Numbered from the stretch's first letter, positions 1 to 9,162 are shown. The stretch: DNA of 64,000 bases from Sulfurospirillum sp. 1612 (GCF_036556685.1 NZ_CP140614.1:1054001-1118000); one strand, 5' to 3'. A program made the numbers and translations. Notes: a model not told the origin generated them from the sequence alone.

Positions 1-66
1 GAGCACGATAAATGGCACGCGCATCTTCTGCAAGATTAAAAACAAAGAACTATTCTTCATTTCCAT
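1..66 (-). CDS. N-terminal fragment of a probable potassium channel / TrkA-N protein (runs off the window)
   Basis: Only about 22 codons are visible. They read MEMKNSSLFLILQKMRVPFI and onward, a basic, hydrophobic start that resembles the first membrane helix of two-helix ion channels carrying a C-terminal TrkA-type NAD-binding domain in Campylobacterota. The start at 66 is preferred because an AAGG element lies about 10 bases upstream; the in-frame ATG at 60 is an alternative. It follows the DUF6394 gene by 7 bases and is probably co-transcribed with it. The family call rests on a short stretch and on remembered similarity, so it is tentative. Confidence 0.5.
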   Translation of the reverse strand, partial: MEMKNSSLFLILQKMRVPFIVL

Positions 67-73
67 TGTGATA

Positions 74-451
74 TTACCTTTTGGACTTTACAGTATCACC
101 TACGTACAAAATAACAGACGTGATATTAGCAAGCAATGCGCCTCCTGATAAAGAGACAATGAGAACAGAAACATGAGATCCCATGACTTGATTATAAGTC
201 GCAATAGTCCATATCGTCGCCGCTGTGATAAGTTGTATATCTGCGACTAATGAAGTCGCCAATAAGACAGAGCCCATCTGTGTTCGATCTCCTAACTTGA
301 GGATGGTGGCAATCAGATTGATAACAATGGCGGCGAGAAGTTCATACTTATCATGATGGGCAATGGAATCAATATCCCCATAAAAAAAACCAAAATTTAA
401 TGTCATGGCCAGGATTATAAAAAATCCCGCTCTTACTTTTTCTAAATTCAT
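74..451 (-). CDS. DUF6394-type small integral membrane protein
   Basis: A 125-residue protein with about four hydrophobic segments: roughly residues 8-24, 38-55, 60-90 and 95-117. It has a short basic C-terminus ending VKSKR and no signal cleavage site. It matches the DUF6394 family, small membrane proteins mostly known from Campylobacterota and of unknown function. It sits immediately upstream of the ion-channel-like gene. That pairing suggests, but does not prove, a role in ion homeostasis or channel assembly. Confidence 0.65.
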   Translation of the reverse strand: MNLEKVRAGFFIILAMTLNFGFFYGDIDSIAHHDKYELLAAIVINLIATILKLGDRTQMGSVLLATSLVADIQLITAATIWTIATYNQVMGSHVSVLIVSLSGGALLANITSVILYVGDTVKSKR

Positions 452-472
452 CTTTAATCCTTGTTATAGGGT

Positions 473-721
473 TTATTCAAACAGCTTCGGATGATTTTTC
501 TTGACATATTCGATGATTTTGATAATCTCATCTCTGCCCATTTCACTATCTTCATCATCTTTGAAAACAATGTCTATCGCGTTGACATAAGCATCGACGG
601 CCTCTTCAAGTTTCTCTTTTTTAACCCCTGCAAAATAAAGCGCAACATTTAACATATCGGTCAATTGTATTGCCAACTCTTCAATCTCAGACTCTATATT
701 TTGAATTTCGTTATCTTGCAT
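473..721 (-). CDS. Small acidic helical protein, unknown function
   Basis: An 82-residue, strongly acidic protein with no cysteine, no membrane segment and no recognisable domain. Its sequence pattern (IESEIEELAIQLTDML, then an EKLEEAVDAYVNAI stretch) predicts mostly amphipathic helix. The start codon overlaps the end of the DHH phosphoesterase gene by 11 bases, so the two are likely translationally coupled. It may be a partner of the phosphoesterase, but nothing in the sequence assigns a function. Confidence 0.6.
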   Translation of the reverse strand: MQDNEIQNIESEIEELAIQLTDMLNVALYFAGVKKEKLEEAVDAYVNAIDIVFKDDEDSEMGRDEIIKIIEYVKKNHPKLFE

Positions 722-1754
722 TTTTCCCTCCTAGTTTTTTTGTTATCAAATTCATGATTTGGCTTCTGATTCCTTCATAGACAAAACCGTCTTTGAATCC
801 GCCCAATAAACCGCCGCTAGCATTTGCATGCCCCCCACCGTTGGCTATTTTTGCTGCCATCTTACTGACATCGATTTTGCCATCAGCTCTCAAACTGATG
901 GTTTTTTTAGATGTCACATCCATGAAAAAATCAAAATTTGGATTGGCTTTTAGAAATGCATTGCCAATAACAGAGACGTTTCCGATGTTATAGGTCAAGA
1001 TTCCTAGATGCCCATCGTATTCAATTTTCATGAACTCTTTATTCTTGTTCAACATTTTAACATTATATTCGGAAATTAGATTACTTAATGTGTCGTTTTT
1101 ATCTTGCATGAGGATTTCTTTTTTGATTTTATGTATATTTTCATCCAAAACAATGTGCGGGTCTTCATAATCAAAGTAGGGCTGTATCTTGGTAAGCAGT
1201 TCAAATATGTATTGGCTGTTTTCTTTGGGGAACATAATACGGTTGATTTCTTTTGCTCCACTGACCAATCCCAAGCAGACTTTTCCTAGCTCAAATTCTG
1301 CTTTATCTTCGAGCCATATATCCACAGCATTGACGACATTGACAAATTTGTTGAGCTTCTCATCACGGCCATATAACTTAGAAAAGAAATCATAAGTGAT
1401 TTTAGTCGCACATCTTGTATCATCAAGATAATACCAATCAAACTCTTGCGCGCAATCTTGACCTGATTTATGATGGTCAAGTAATAAGATCATGATGTTT
1501 TCTTGCGTATTCATAATCTTGGAGTCAAACTCTTTGGCTTGCTCAGGCGTGAGATTTAAATCTGTGATTAAGATGATATTTTTTTCAAAACCATCATTTT
1601 GAATATCGGCAAAGATTTGATTGAATCTTTCGTTGATTTCTCTACCATAATTTGAGTTATAAAAGGTGACGGAGTCAAAATATCTTCGTGTGACCATTTG
1701 ACACCCATAACCGTCCAAGTCTGTATGTGAGAGGTGATATAGCTTATAATCCAT
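711..1754 (-). CDS. DHH/DHHA1 family phosphoesterase
   Basis: A 347-residue cytoplasmic phosphoesterase of the DHH superfamily (NrnA/oligoribonuclease B or pAp-phosphatase type), which hydrolyses short oligonucleotides or nucleotide phosphates using bound Mn. The N-terminal metal motif HTDLDGYG is at about residues 10-17. A second aspartate motif (ITDLNLT) and the defining LLLDHHKSG follow. The C-terminal DHHA1 substrate-binding domain carries GGGHANASGG near residue 307. It lies between flhA (9 bases upstream) and the small acidic gene. Substrate specificity (nanoRNA, c-di-AMP breakdown products or pAp) cannot be decided from sequence. Confidence 0.85.
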   Translation of the reverse strand: MDYKLYHLSHTDLDGYGCQMVTRRYFDSVTFYNSNYGREINERFNQIFADIQNDGFEKNIILITDLNLTPEQAKEFDSKIMNTQENIMILLLDHHKSGQDCAQEFDWYYLDDTRCATKITYDFFSKLYGRDEKLNKFVNVVNAVDIWLEDKAEFELGKVCLGLVSGAKEINRIMFPKENSQYIFELLTKIQPYFDYEDPHIVLDENIHKIKKEILMQDKNDTLSNLISEYNVKMLNKNKEFMKIEYDGHLGILTYNIGNVSVIGNAFLKANPNFDFFMDVTSKKTISLRADGKIDVSKMAAKIANGGGHANASGGLLGGFKDGFVYEGIRSQIMNLITKKLGGKNAR

Positions 1755-1762
1755 GTATTTCC

Positions 1763-3940
1763 TTATAAATTTTCAATTTCAATGGCTCCTAATACTTCAA
1801 ATTTCGCATTTGAGTCGATTTCTGCGTGGCTTAAGACAACCACATCGAGGTTGAATTTTTCAAAGATATCATTGAGCGATTTGCGTAGTAATGGATCGAC
1901 GACAATCACAACAGGAGCGATGCCTTTTTGCAAGACCTTTCCTGCCTCTTCACTGATAACTTGAACCAATTGGTTGATTTGTCCGATATTCAAGATAAGA
2001 TCACGTACGCCATCTCTATCATGAACCGCATCCAATAGCTTTTGTTCGGTTTGTGCATTAAAGGTCAACAATTTGATGACACCCTCATCATCTTTATAGA
2101 GTTTGGTGATGATTCGTGAGAGTTTGGCCCGAACTTGTTCGACGATGATATCGACATTTCTCGTGATTTCTGCAACATCACTAATTGTTTCTAAAATTGT
2201 AAGCATGTCTTTGATGGGAATGCGCTCATGTAAGAGTGCTTTGAGCACCTTTTGTATGAGACCAATACTGGCAACTTTCATGCAATCTTCGACTACAACG
2301 GCATAATTTTCTTTTGTCTTATCGATGAGTGCCTGGACATCTTGTCTGGTCAAGAGTTCTTCTGAGTATTTTTTGATTAATTCACTCAGGTGCGTGGAGA
2401 TAACCGTAGAGGGATCTATTGTTGTATAGCCTTTGATAATGGCATCCTCTTTTTTATCGGCATCAATCCACAAAGCATCCAGTCCAAAAGCTGGCTCTTT
2501 TGTTGGGATTCCTTGAATGTCATCCGCAACCAATCCGCTATCCATCGCAAGAAATTTGTCAGGTAAAATTTCGCCACTGCCTATCTCTACTCCTTTGAGC
2601 AAGAGTTGATATTGCGTTGATTTGAGATGCAAATTGTCTCGAATTCTCACTTGTGGGATAATATAACCATAATCGGTGGCAATTTTGCGTCTCATACTTT
2701 TGATTCTATCCAATAAATCTCCACCTTGCGAAGGATCAGCGAGTTTGATTAATTGATAGCCAAGGTCAAGCTCTAAAATCTCGAGTTTTAAAATCTCATC
2801 CAAGGCTTTTTCTTCTTCCTCTTTTAGCTCTTGTTTTGTCTTCTTTGGTACACTTGGCGTTGGTGCGGCATTGGCTGCTTCTTTAGGTGTTTTTTGTTCT
2901 TTTGGAAAGAGGTTTCCGATAGAAAATCCCTCTTCAACGGTACGCTTCATGATATAGCCCAGTGTTAAAAATATAGCACCGACAAGGCTCAAAGATATCG
3001 TAGGAAGACCGGGGACCAATGCAAAAAGTACCAAGATGAAGCCTACAATAAACAGTGTTTTGTAATCTCCAAATAGTTGATCGATGGCGCCAGTAGCAAA
3101 GTTTTGGTCATCTTTATTAGCGCGTGTGATGATGATACCCGTAGCGGTGGAGCTAATCAATGCTGGTAATTGGGAGACCAACCCATCTCCAATGGTCAAA
3201 ATCGTATAGGTTTTGGCGCTGGTCGCTAAGTCTAGGTTATACTGAAAGGCTCCGATTAAAAATCCTCCGATAATATTAATAATCGTGATGATGATTCCGG
3301 CGATGGCATCACCTTTTACAAATTTACTAGACCCATCCATCGCCCCATAAAAACTCGCCTCTTGCAGGATATCTTCACGACGTTCTCGTGCCGTTTTTTC
3401 ATCAATCAATCCGGCATTGAGATCCGCATCAATCGCCATTTGTTTTCCAGGCATGGCATCGAGTGTAAATCGTGCAGCGACTTCAGCAACTCTGGTGGAA
3501 CCTTTGGTGATAACCATAAAGTTGATGAGTACCAAAATGGAAAAAACGATAATTCCAATGACATAGTTACCACCGACAACAAATTCTCCAAAACTAGAGA
3601 TGATTTGACTCACTGCATCAGGTCCTTTGTGTCCATTGCTCAAAATCATCCTAGTCGTCGCGATATTCAGAGACAATCGATACAGCGTAATGATAAGAAT
3701 CAAAGTAGGGAAGGTGGTCAAATCCGTCGGTCTTGGGATATAGAGTGCAATTAAGATAATTAAAACCGATACAGATAAAGAGATGGTAAGAAAAAAATCC
3801 AGTACAGGGCTAGGTAGCGGGATGATAATAATCGCCAAAATAGCGATAATCATTACGACCATAGTGAGATCTTTGGCTCGAAGGATTGGTCCTAATATAG
3901 GTGTTAAGCTAGAAAATATTTTATTTCTATTTTGTTTCAA
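1763..3940 (-). CDS. flhA: FlhA, flagellar type III export gate protein
   Basis: A 725-residue protein matching full-length FlhA, the inner-membrane export-gate component that takes up flagellar substrates and uses proton motive force. The N-terminal half (about residues 25-330) has multiple membrane helices and the FHIPEP-family signature around LYRLSLNIATTRMIL. A charged linker (about 350-380) leads to the large cytoplasmic domain that docks chaperone-substrate complexes. The start is a TTG at 3940 with AAGGTG just upstream. It follows the Rrf2 gene by 9 bases, so the two probably share a transcript. No other flagellar gene adjoins it; flgH is 7.5 kb away on the other strand. Confidence 0.96.
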   Translation of the reverse strand: MKQNRNKIFSSLTPILGPILRAKDLTMVVMIIAILAIIIIPLPSPVLDFFLTISLSVSVLIILIALYIPRPTDLTTFPTLILIITLYRLSLNIATTRMILSNGHKGPDAVSQIISSFGEFVVGGNYVIGIIVFSILVLINFMVITKGSTRVAEVAARFTLDAMPGKQMAIDADLNAGLIDEKTARERREDILQEASFYGAMDGSSKFVKGDAIAGIIITIINIIGGFLIGAFQYNLDLATSAKTYTILTIGDGLVSQLPALISSTATGIIITRANKDDQNFATGAIDQLFGDYKTLFIVGFILVLFALVPGLPTISLSLVGAIFLTLGYIMKRTVEEGFSIGNLFPKEQKTPKEAANAAPTPSVPKKTKQELKEEEEKALDEILKLEILELDLGYQLIKLADPSQGGDLLDRIKSMRRKIATDYGYIIPQVRIRDNLHLKSTQYQLLLKGVEIGSGEILPDKFLAMDSGLVADDIQGIPTKEPAFGLDALWIDADKKEDAIIKGYTTIDPSTVISTHLSELIKKYSEELLTRQDVQALIDKTKENYAVVVEDCMKVASIGLIQKVLKALLHERIPIKDMLTILETISDVAEITRNVDIIVEQVRAKLSRIITKLYKDDEGVIKLLTFNAQTEQKLLDAVHDRDGVRDLILNIGQINQLVQVISEEAGKVLQKGIAPVVIVVDPLLRKSLNDIFEKFNLDVVVLSHAEIDSNAKFEVLGAIEIENL

Positions 3941-3949
3941 CTATCACCT

Positions 3950-4354
3950 TTAACTTTCTATAATATCTTTAAGCGTCAAATCATCTAAAAAATGATCGAT
4001 TTTTTTCTGTAACTTGGTCAAAACGGGTAAAATCTTGCAAAATTCATCTTTGCCACTGGGACATTGTGATTCTGGTGTCGAACACTCAAAGACCTTTGTT
4101 GGCCGCTTTTCTGCAGCCTCTATGATGTCCTTAAGCGTCAGATGTTCGGCATCTTTTGCCAATAGAAAACCACCTTTTGTTCCTTTAAAAGATTTTAATA
4201 TTCCATTTTTTGCTAATGCTTGTAGTATTTTAGCCAAAAAACTTTTTGAAATAGCAAGTTCGGTAGATAATGTTTCCACATCTTGTGGTGAATTTTTCTT
4301 GGCAATGATTATCAAAGACAATAATGCATATTCACTGGCTTTTGTTAATAACAT
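3950..4354 (-). CDS. Rrf2-family regulator with IscR-like cysteines
   Basis: A 134-residue winged-helix Rrf2 protein. The N-terminal recognition region (about residues 8-60) includes ALAKNGILKSFKGTKGGFLLA, the typical wing. The effector region holds three cysteines in the pattern C-x6-C-x7-C (ECSTPESQC then CKILP) near residues 90-106. This resembles, with slightly different spacing, the Fe-S ligand set of IscR and NsrR, so an iron-sulfur-sensing regulator (iron status, NO or redox) is likely. It is first in an operon with flhA. The AGAAAGG upstream of ATG 4354 supports the start. Its targets are unknown, and a link to flagellar export is only positional. Confidence 0.85.
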   Translation of the reverse strand: MLLTKASEYALLSLIIIAKKNSPQDVETLSTELAISKSFLAKILQALAKNGILKSFKGTKGGFLLAKDAEHLTLKDIIEAAEKRPTKVFECSTPESQCPSGKDEFCKILPVLTKLQKKIDHFLDDLTLKDIIES

Positions 4355-4676
4355 AGGATAACCTTTCTTTTATAATTACCTAAAACGGTCAAAATATCAC
4401 TATGTGCTACTTTGATGATGCTCATGATAAAGATTATTTCATCTTATTCTTAATGAACAAATCCATGTATTTTAGTAATAAGACTAATATTGTACTAAAT
4501 ATAAACTAGATTTTCCTTTAAGGGCAAAAAGCAACAGATATTCTCATGAAAAAAGAGTCGATTTTGTTTTTTTATTTTGAAAATGAAGAATCAGGGTGAC
4601 TTTTTTGATTTTTTTCGCTATAATTTCTGGCTTTAAAATATTGAGGAAACTCAAAATACCAATCAAGGAGGTCATT
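4355..4676. other. Divergent intergenic region between the Rrf2 gene and rpsO
   Basis: This 322-base AT-rich stretch separates two divergent genes. It holds the rpsO promoter and ribosome binding site (annotated separately) and, on the other strand, must carry the promoter for the Rrf2-flhA operon, which could not be placed confidently. No tRNA, coding ORF or strong hairpin was seen. An open frame running upstream of rpsO from 4596 is judged non-coding because a perfect AAGGAGG precedes the ATG at 4677. Confidence 0.6.
4596..4624 (+). promoter_or_regulatory. Sigma-70-type promoter of rpsO
   Basis: GTGACT at 4596-4601 and TATAAT at 4619-4624 are separated by 17 bases, with T-rich spacing typical of Campylobacterota promoters. 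They lie about 50 bases ahead of the rpsO start. AAGGAGG at 4665-4671 follows, five bases before the ATG. Confidence 0.65.
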
Positions 4677-4949
4677 ATGGCTTTAGGTTCGGCGGAAAAG
4701 TTAGAAATCGTCAGCAAATTTGGAAGAAACGAGGGTGACACTGGTTCCCCTGAGGTGCAAATCGCAATATTATCAAAAAGAATTTTAGATTTAACAGAAC
4801 ATCTAAAAATCAACAAAAAAGATCACTCATCACGATTGGGTCTATTGAAACTTGTTGGACAAAGAAAACGATTGATGCGATATCTTAAAAAGACGAATTT
4901 TACGAAATACACAGAAATAGTTAAAGAACTGTCAATCCGAGACAAATAA
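4677..4949 (+). CDS. rpsO: 30S ribosomal protein S15
   Basis: A 90-residue protein of standard S15 length. It binds the central domain of 16S rRNA early in 30S assembly. The conserved segment [17 protein letters not shown] and the following [21 protein letters not shown] block are diagnostic. The start at 4677 is fixed by AAGGAGG five bases upstream; an open frame reaching back to 4596 has no such site. The gene is monocistronic, followed by a 10-bp hairpin. In other bacteria S15 autoregulates through its leader; no such structure was recognised here. Confidence 0.97.
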   Translation: MALGSAEKLEIVSKFGRNEGDTGSPEVQIAILSKRILDLTEHLKINKKDHSSRLGLLKLVGQRKRLMRYLKKTNFTKYTEIVKELSIRDK

Positions 4950-4955
4950 GCATTG

Positions 4956-4979
4956 TGAGCCTATAATTATATAGGCTCA
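4956..4979 (+). terminator. Hairpin terminator after rpsO
   Basis: TGAGCCTATA (4956-4965) and TATAGGCTCA (4970-4979) form a perfect 10-bp stem with a 4-base loop directly behind the rpsO stop. The downstream sequence is C-rich rather than a U-tract, so termination may be weak or may rely on 3'-end stabilisation by the hairpin. Confidence 0.7.
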
Positions 4980-5194
4980 TCCCCACACTCCGACTCCATC
5001 ATCACCTATACCCCCTTCAGATATACAGATTAACGTATAAAATATATAGAAAAAGTATGTAAAATTGTAATAAATAGCATAAAATATTCATTTTACTATG
5101 TATAAATACACTTATATTGAATATTTTAGATATAATAACTTATGTTTTGCATATATTTAGGTGTAATTAATTTTCTCTTAGTTAAAATAGAAAT

Positions 5195-5446
5195 ATGAAA
5201 ACTAATGATATATTTAATCTCCTTCATAATGCCGTAGAATCAAAATTCTTAGGAAAAAAGATTAGCCAACGTGAGATGGCAGATCGTCTTGGCATTTCTA
5301 TGCGGACATATCAAGATTGGCGATTGGGAAATTCTCAACCCCAAGCGGCCACTGCCATATTTAAAATGTTGAGTGAACTTGATGACGATGAAGTGTTAAG
5401 AATCACCAAGCGTATCCGAAACGGTCTCAATCAGGAGGGAAAATGA
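5195..5446 (+). CDS. Small HTH (XRE-like) DNA-binding protein
   Basis: An 83-residue protein consisting almost entirely of a Cro/C1-type helix-turn-helix. Residues about 22-50 (KKISQREMADRLGISMRTY, then DWRLGNSQP) match the helix-turn-helix-x-recognition pattern. The remaining C-terminus is a short acidic helix. Its stop overlaps the start of a 54-residue gene (ATGA at 5443-5446), so the two form a coupled pair. Such compact HTH plus small basic protein pairs occur as regulators or remnants of mobile elements, but no toxin or phage neighbour is present. Target unknown. Confidence 0.7.
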   Translation: MKTNDIFNLLHNAVESKFLGKKISQREMADRLGISMRTYQDWRLGNSQPQAATAIFKMLSELDDDEVLRITKRIRNGLNQEGK

Positions 5447-5607
5447 GCACATTATCTCAAAAAGAAAAACAAGCACTAAATGAATTATTTGTGACACTCA
5501 GCAAAAAGCAAAAGACGTGTTTCAAAATGCAGCAAATCAAAGATTTCCTTACTTTGAGATTGAAATATCTTTTTAAAAACAAAAAAGTCAAACACCAGAT
5601 AAAATAA
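5443..5607 (+). CDS. 54-residue basic protein coupled to the HTH gene
   Basis: The frame begins ATG AGC ACA TTA at 5443, overlapping the HTH stop as ATGA, with AGGAGG ending five bases upstream. It encodes a very basic peptide starting MSTLSQKEKQALNELF and ending KVKHQIK, with one cysteine and no membrane segment. The excellent ribosome binding site and the overlap argue that it is real despite its size. No family is recognised. A nucleic-acid-binding or adaptor role with the HTH partner is speculation from charge and position. Confidence 0.55.
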   Translation: MSTLSQKEKQALNELFVTLSKKQKTCFKMQQIKDFLTLRLKYLFKNKKVKHQIK

Positions 5608-5721
5608 AGTCTTAATCAATTACCCCCTTTTTTCTAAACCTTCTACTACAATATTCACTTTTTATCGACCATTCCTTATGACAATAACGCAGATAAACCC
5701 CTAGAATGCGACTAAATATAG

Positions 5722-5740
5722 TTGAGTCTAATAGACTAAA
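5722..5740. promoter_or_regulatory. Candidate operator upstream of hrcA
   Basis: TTGAGTCTA and TAGACTAAA are near-perfect inverted repeats (one mismatch in nine) around a single central A. They end nine bases before the -35 box of the hrcA promoter. The placement fits a transcription-factor site. It does not resemble the CIRCE element expected for HrcA, so the binding protein is unknown. Confidence 0.45.
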
Positions 5741-5749
5741 GAAATATAC

Positions 5750-5779
5750 TTGACAAAATGACACTCAATGTTGTATAAT
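5750..5779 (+). promoter_or_regulatory. Promoter of the hrcA-grpE-dnaK operon
   Basis: TTGACA at 5750-5755 and TATAAT at 5774-5779 are both perfect consensus hexamers with an 18-base spacer. The leader to the hrcA start is about 90 bases. A strong vegetative promoter fits a heat-shock operon controlled by repression rather than by an alternative sigma factor. Confidence 0.8.
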
Positions 5780-5877
5780 TTCATCAGCAATTAAAAGAAG
5801 AGAGTGACAAGAGACGTCATGAAGGCTGGATAAGGTAAGACACAAGAAGAGCCAAAGCTCATGTGAAGGAATATGTG

Positions 5878-6672
5878 GTGAAGATATCCAAAAGAGATGT
5901 AATTTTAGAATCGATAATCAAAGAGTACTTGAAATCAAAAAGTCCTATTGGTTCGAGTGAATTAAAAGGTCGTATGAGACTGGATATTTCGCCATCGACG
6001 ATTCGAATCTATTTCAAACAACTCTCTCAAGAGGGTGCATTGATACAATTGCATGTCAGTAGTGGTAGAATCCCAACACAGAGTGCTTTAAAAGAGTATT
6101 GGCTGAATCGTATTAATCCAGAAGATTCCATCATGATAGAAGATATTGACAAGATACAAAATGCAATCCGTGATTATGGTTTGTATTGTATTGTCAAAAA
6201 AAACAAAAATGACACTTTTAATGAGTTGATGAAAGTCAATGGAAGATTTTTGATTTTGGTTTTTGATGAAGATGAGATTGTTTTGAAATATCATCCCAAA
6301 ATTGAAAAGTTTCTAAGCAGTCTAGTCGGATGTAGTATGCAAGATTTGAGTCATATTGCTTCTGCGGTTGGATTGTACGAATTGCGACATAAATTGGAAA
6401 TGATTTTTTCAAGTTCGTCCCTCCTAAAAGAGGGCAAAGATGAATTATACAAAATTGCAGAAGAGCTTCATAACGAAGAGTTTATCGATAAAATCATAGA
6501 ACCAGGATTTTTTGATTCTTTGAATATTGGAGTTTATTTTGATGGTTTTGTTCCCAATGGCTGTATGGCTGTCAAGCGCAATGCCAATATGAATAATGAT
6601 GACTTACAAATGTTTTGTCTAGGAAAACTAGACAGTGACTTTGAAGGTTTTTTTAAAAATGCAAAGGAGTAA
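5878..6672 (+). CDS. hrcA: HrcA, heat-inducible transcription repressor
   Basis: A 264-residue HrcA, short compared with the roughly 340 residues of Bacillus but usual for Campylobacterota. The N-terminal winged helix (KRDVILESIIKEYL, PIGSSELKG, then SPSTIRIYFKQL and GALIQLHVSSGRIPT) is the conserved DNA-binding part. HrcA represses chaperone operons and depends on GroEL for folding. The frame is open from a GTG at 5863, but the GTG at 5878 is preferred because AAGGA at 5866-5870 sits seven bases before it. grpE begins three bases after the stop and dnaK follows, so autoregulation of the operon is expected. Confidence 0.92.
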   Translation: MKISKRDVILESIIKEYLKSKSPIGSSELKGRMRLDISPSTIRIYFKQLSQEGALIQLHVSSGRIPTQSALKEYWLNRINPEDSIMIEDIDKIQNAIRDYGLYCIVKKNKNDTFNELMKVNGRFLILVFDEDEIVLKYHPKIEKFLSSLVGCSMQDLSHIASAVGLYELRHKLEMIFSSSSLLKEGKDELYKIAEELHNEEFIDKIIEPGFFDSLNIGVYFDGFVPNGCMAVKRNANMNNDDLQMFCLGKLDSDFEGFFKNAKE

Positions 6673-6674
6673 CA

Positions 6675-7247
6675 ATGGATTCGGAAAAAGATAAGCAAGA
6701 AGAGATTATTCAAGATGAAGAACAATTAGAGACAACAGAAACAGAAAATACGACAGAAGAAGTGGAAGAAAAAGAAGAGCAAGAAGATGAAGTGACGCAA
6801 CTAAAGAATAAAATTCTGGAATTGGAAGATCAACATCTTCGATTGACTGCTGATTTTGACAATATAAGAAAAAGAATGGAAAAAGAAAAGTTGATGGCAA
6901 TTGCTTATGCTCATGAGACTTTTGCAAGAGATTTGTTACCGATTATTGATGCCTTGGAAATGGCGAAAAATTCTAGTGAAGCAGAAGAAAATCAAAATAG
7001 TGATGAGTTACTGAATAAAATCAAGGAGGGAATAGATTTAACCATAGAACAATTTAAAAAGACCTTTGAAAAACATGGTGTTGAATTGGTCGATATGAGT
7101 GGGGAATTTGATCCAAATTTTCATGAAGCTGTCATGCAGTTAGAGAGTGAAGAGAAAAAATCCGGAGAGATATTAGAAGTATTTCAAAAAGGATATAAGA
7201 TAAAAGATAGAGTGCTTCGTCCAGCAATGGTCAGCATCGCAAAATAA
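6675..7247 (+). CDS. grpE: GrpE, nucleotide exchange factor of DnaK
   Basis: A 190-residue GrpE. The first 45 residues are a highly acidic, low-complexity tail rich in E and T. A long coiled coil follows (about 40-110, containing [16 protein letters not shown]-type sequence), then the beta domain with [20 protein letters not shown] and [11 protein letters not shown]. GrpE dimers release ADP from DnaK. It lies between hrcA and dnaK, 25 bases from the latter, the standard order. Confidence 0.96.
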   Translation: MDSEKDKQEEIIQDEEQLETTETENTTEEVEEKEEQEDEVTQLKNKILELEDQHLRLTADFDNIRKRMEKEKLMAIAYAHETFARDLLPIIDALEMAKNSSEAEENQNSDELLNKIKEGIDLTIEQFKKTFEKHGVELVDMSGEFDPNFHEAVMQLESEEKKSGEILEVFQKGYKIKDRVLRPAMVSIAK

Positions 7248-7272
7248 AACAAAAAACAAGAAAGGATTTAGT

Positions 7273-9162
7273 ATGGGAAAAGTAATAGGAATAGATTTAG
7301 GAACAACAAACTCATGTGTTGCTGTATATGAACACGGAGATAGCAAAGTAATACCAAATAAAGAAGGAAAAAATACAACCCCTTCAATCGTGGCATTTAC
7401 AGATAAAGATGAAGTATTAGTAGGGGATACTGCAAAAAGACAAGCCGTTACCAATCCAAAAAGAACCATTTATTCTATCAAAAGAATTATGGGTTTGATG
7501 AGTGATGAAGAAAAAGCAGAAGAAGCGAAAAAAAGACTTCCTTACGAAATCGTCAATAGAAATGGTGCGTGTGCAATCGAAGTAGACGGTAAAGTCTATA
7601 CTCCACAAGAAATCAGTGCAAAAGTATTGATGAAATTAAAAGAAGATGCGGAATCTTACTTCGGTGAAGAAGTGACCGATGCGGTAATTACCGTACCAGC
7701 ATATTTTAATGACTCACAAAGAAAAGCGACACAAGAAGCAGGTACAATTGCAGGCTTGAATGTGTTGAGAATCATCAACGAACCAACCAGTGCGGCACTT
7801 TCTTATGGTCTTGAGAAAAAAGAAGCTGAAAAAATCGTCGTTTACGATCTTGGTGGTGGTACCTTTGATGTCACGGTTCTAGAAACCGGTGATAGTGTTG
7901 TTGAAGTATTGGCAACCGGTGGTGATGCATTCTTAGGTGGTGATGATTTTGATAACCGCTTGATTGATTATTTGGCTAGCGAATTCAAAAATGAAAATGG
8001 AATCGATTTAAAACAAGATGTGATGGCGTTGCAACGACTAAAAGAAGCTGCTGAAAATGCAAAAAAAGAGCTATCAAGTTCAACAGAAACAGAAGTCAAC
8101 TTGCCATTTATCACAGCAGATGCATCCGGTCCAAAACACTTAGTGAAAAAAATCACAAGAGCGAAATTTGAATCAATGATTGAAGACCTTGTTGAAGAGA
8201 CCATTACAAAAATCCAAGAAGTTGTCAAAGAATCAGGATTAGACAAAAATGAAGTCAAAGAGATCGTATTAGTCGGTGGTAGTACACGTGTACCATTGGT
8301 TCAAGAAAAAGTTAAAGCATTTTTTGGCAAAGATTTGAACAAATCTGTAAACCCTGATGAAGTCGTTGCTATTGGTGCAGCAATCCAAGGTGCTGTTATC
8401 CGTGGTGATGTTAAAGATGTGCTATTGCTTGATGTGACTCCATTGAGTTTGGGAATTGAAACATTGGGTGGCGTGATGACGAAGTTGATCGAGAAAGGAA
8501 CCACAATACCGGTGAAAAAAACACAAGTATTTTCAACCGCAGAAGACAATCAATCAGCCGTTACCATTCATGCCCTACAAGGGGAACGAGAATTTGCAAA
8601 AGATAATAAATCTTTAGGTCAATTTAATCTTGAAAATATTTCTCCAGCTCCTCGTGGTGTCCCTCAAATCGAAGTGGCCTTTGATATTGATGCCAATGGT
8701 ATCCTTACTGTCAGTGCTACGGATAAAGCAACCGGTAAAGCCCAAGAAATTAAAATTACCGGTAGTAGCGGATTGGATGAAAAAGAGATCGAAAAAATGG
8801 TAAAAGATGCAGAATTGCATAAAGAAGAAGACGAAAAAAGAAAAGTAGCAGTAGAAGCTAGAAATCAAGCCGATGCCCTAGCACATCAAACAGAAAAATC
8901 TCTCAGTGAAATGGGTGATGCCGTTGATGCAGGTGAAAAAGCGAAAATTGAAGCGGCATTAAAAGACCTCAAAGACGTCTTGGCTAATGATTCAGCGACA
9001 AAAGAGCAAATCGATGAAAAAGTCAAAGCCTTGACTGAAGTCAGCCACAAATTAGCAGAAGCAATGTACAAAAAAGATGAAGCTTCTAAAGCAGGTGGTG
9101 CGAGTGATGCTGGCAAAAAAGATAAAAAAGATGATGACGTCATCGACGCAGAAGTAGAATAA
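7273..9162 (+). CDS. dnaK: DnaK, Hsp70 chaperone
   Basis: A 629-residue Hsp70. The ATPase domain opens with [15 protein letters not shown] and carries the phosphate loop [15 protein letters not shown] near residue 195 and the adenosine motif [13 protein letters not shown] near 335. The substrate-binding domain starts after the [17 protein letters not shown] linker, followed by the helical lid and the disordered tail ending [10 protein letters not shown]. It refolds stress-damaged proteins with DnaJ and GrpE. It is last in the hrcA operon and followed by a strong hairpin. A separate J-domain protein lies at 30276-31175; a canonical dnaJ is not in the window. Confidence 0.98.
   Translation: MGKVIGIDLGTTNSCVAVYEHGDSKVIPNKEGKNTTPSIVAFTDKDEVLVGDTAKRQAVTNPKRTIYSIKRIMGLMSDEEKAEEAKKRLPYEIVNRNGACAIEVDGKVYTPQEISAKVLMKLKEDAESYFGEEVTDAVITVPAYFNDSQRKATQEAGTIAGLNVLRIINEPTSAALSYGLEKKEAEKIVVYDLGGGTFDVTVLETGDSVVEVLATGGDAFLGGDDFDNRLIDYLASEFKNENGIDLKQDVMALQRLKEAAENAKKELSSSTETEVNLPFITADASGPKHLVKKITRAKFESMIEDLVEETITKIQEVVKESGLDKNEVKEIVLVGGSTRVPLVQEKVKAFFGKDLNKSVNPDEVVAIGAAIQGAVIRGDVKDVLLLDVTPLSLGIETLGGVMTKLIEKGTTIPVKKTQVFSTAEDNQSAVTIHALQGEREFAKDNKSLGQFNLENISPAPRGVPQIEVAFDIDANGILTVSATDKATGKAQEIKITGSSGLDEKEIEKMVKDAELHKEEDEKRKVAVEARNQADALAHQTEKSLSEMGDAVDAGEKAKIEAALKDLKDVLANDSATKEQIDEKVKALTEVSHKLAEAMYKKDEASKAGGASDAGKKDKKDDDVIDAEVE

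Noticed and set aside
3362-3754. 130-codon open frame on the plus strand opposite flhA
   Set aside because: It is antisense to strongly conserved FlhA sequence, has no ribosome site and no protein-like composition.
4544-4816. 90-codon minus-strand frame overlapping the rpsO start
   Set aside because: It lies across the rpsO promoter, ribosome site and conserved coding sequence and has no ribosome site of its own.
5740-5820. Possible CIRCE element (GACACTC at about 5759 and GAGTGAC at about 5801)
   Set aside because: The half-like sites are more than 30 bases apart, not nine, and match only six to seven bases of the consensus.
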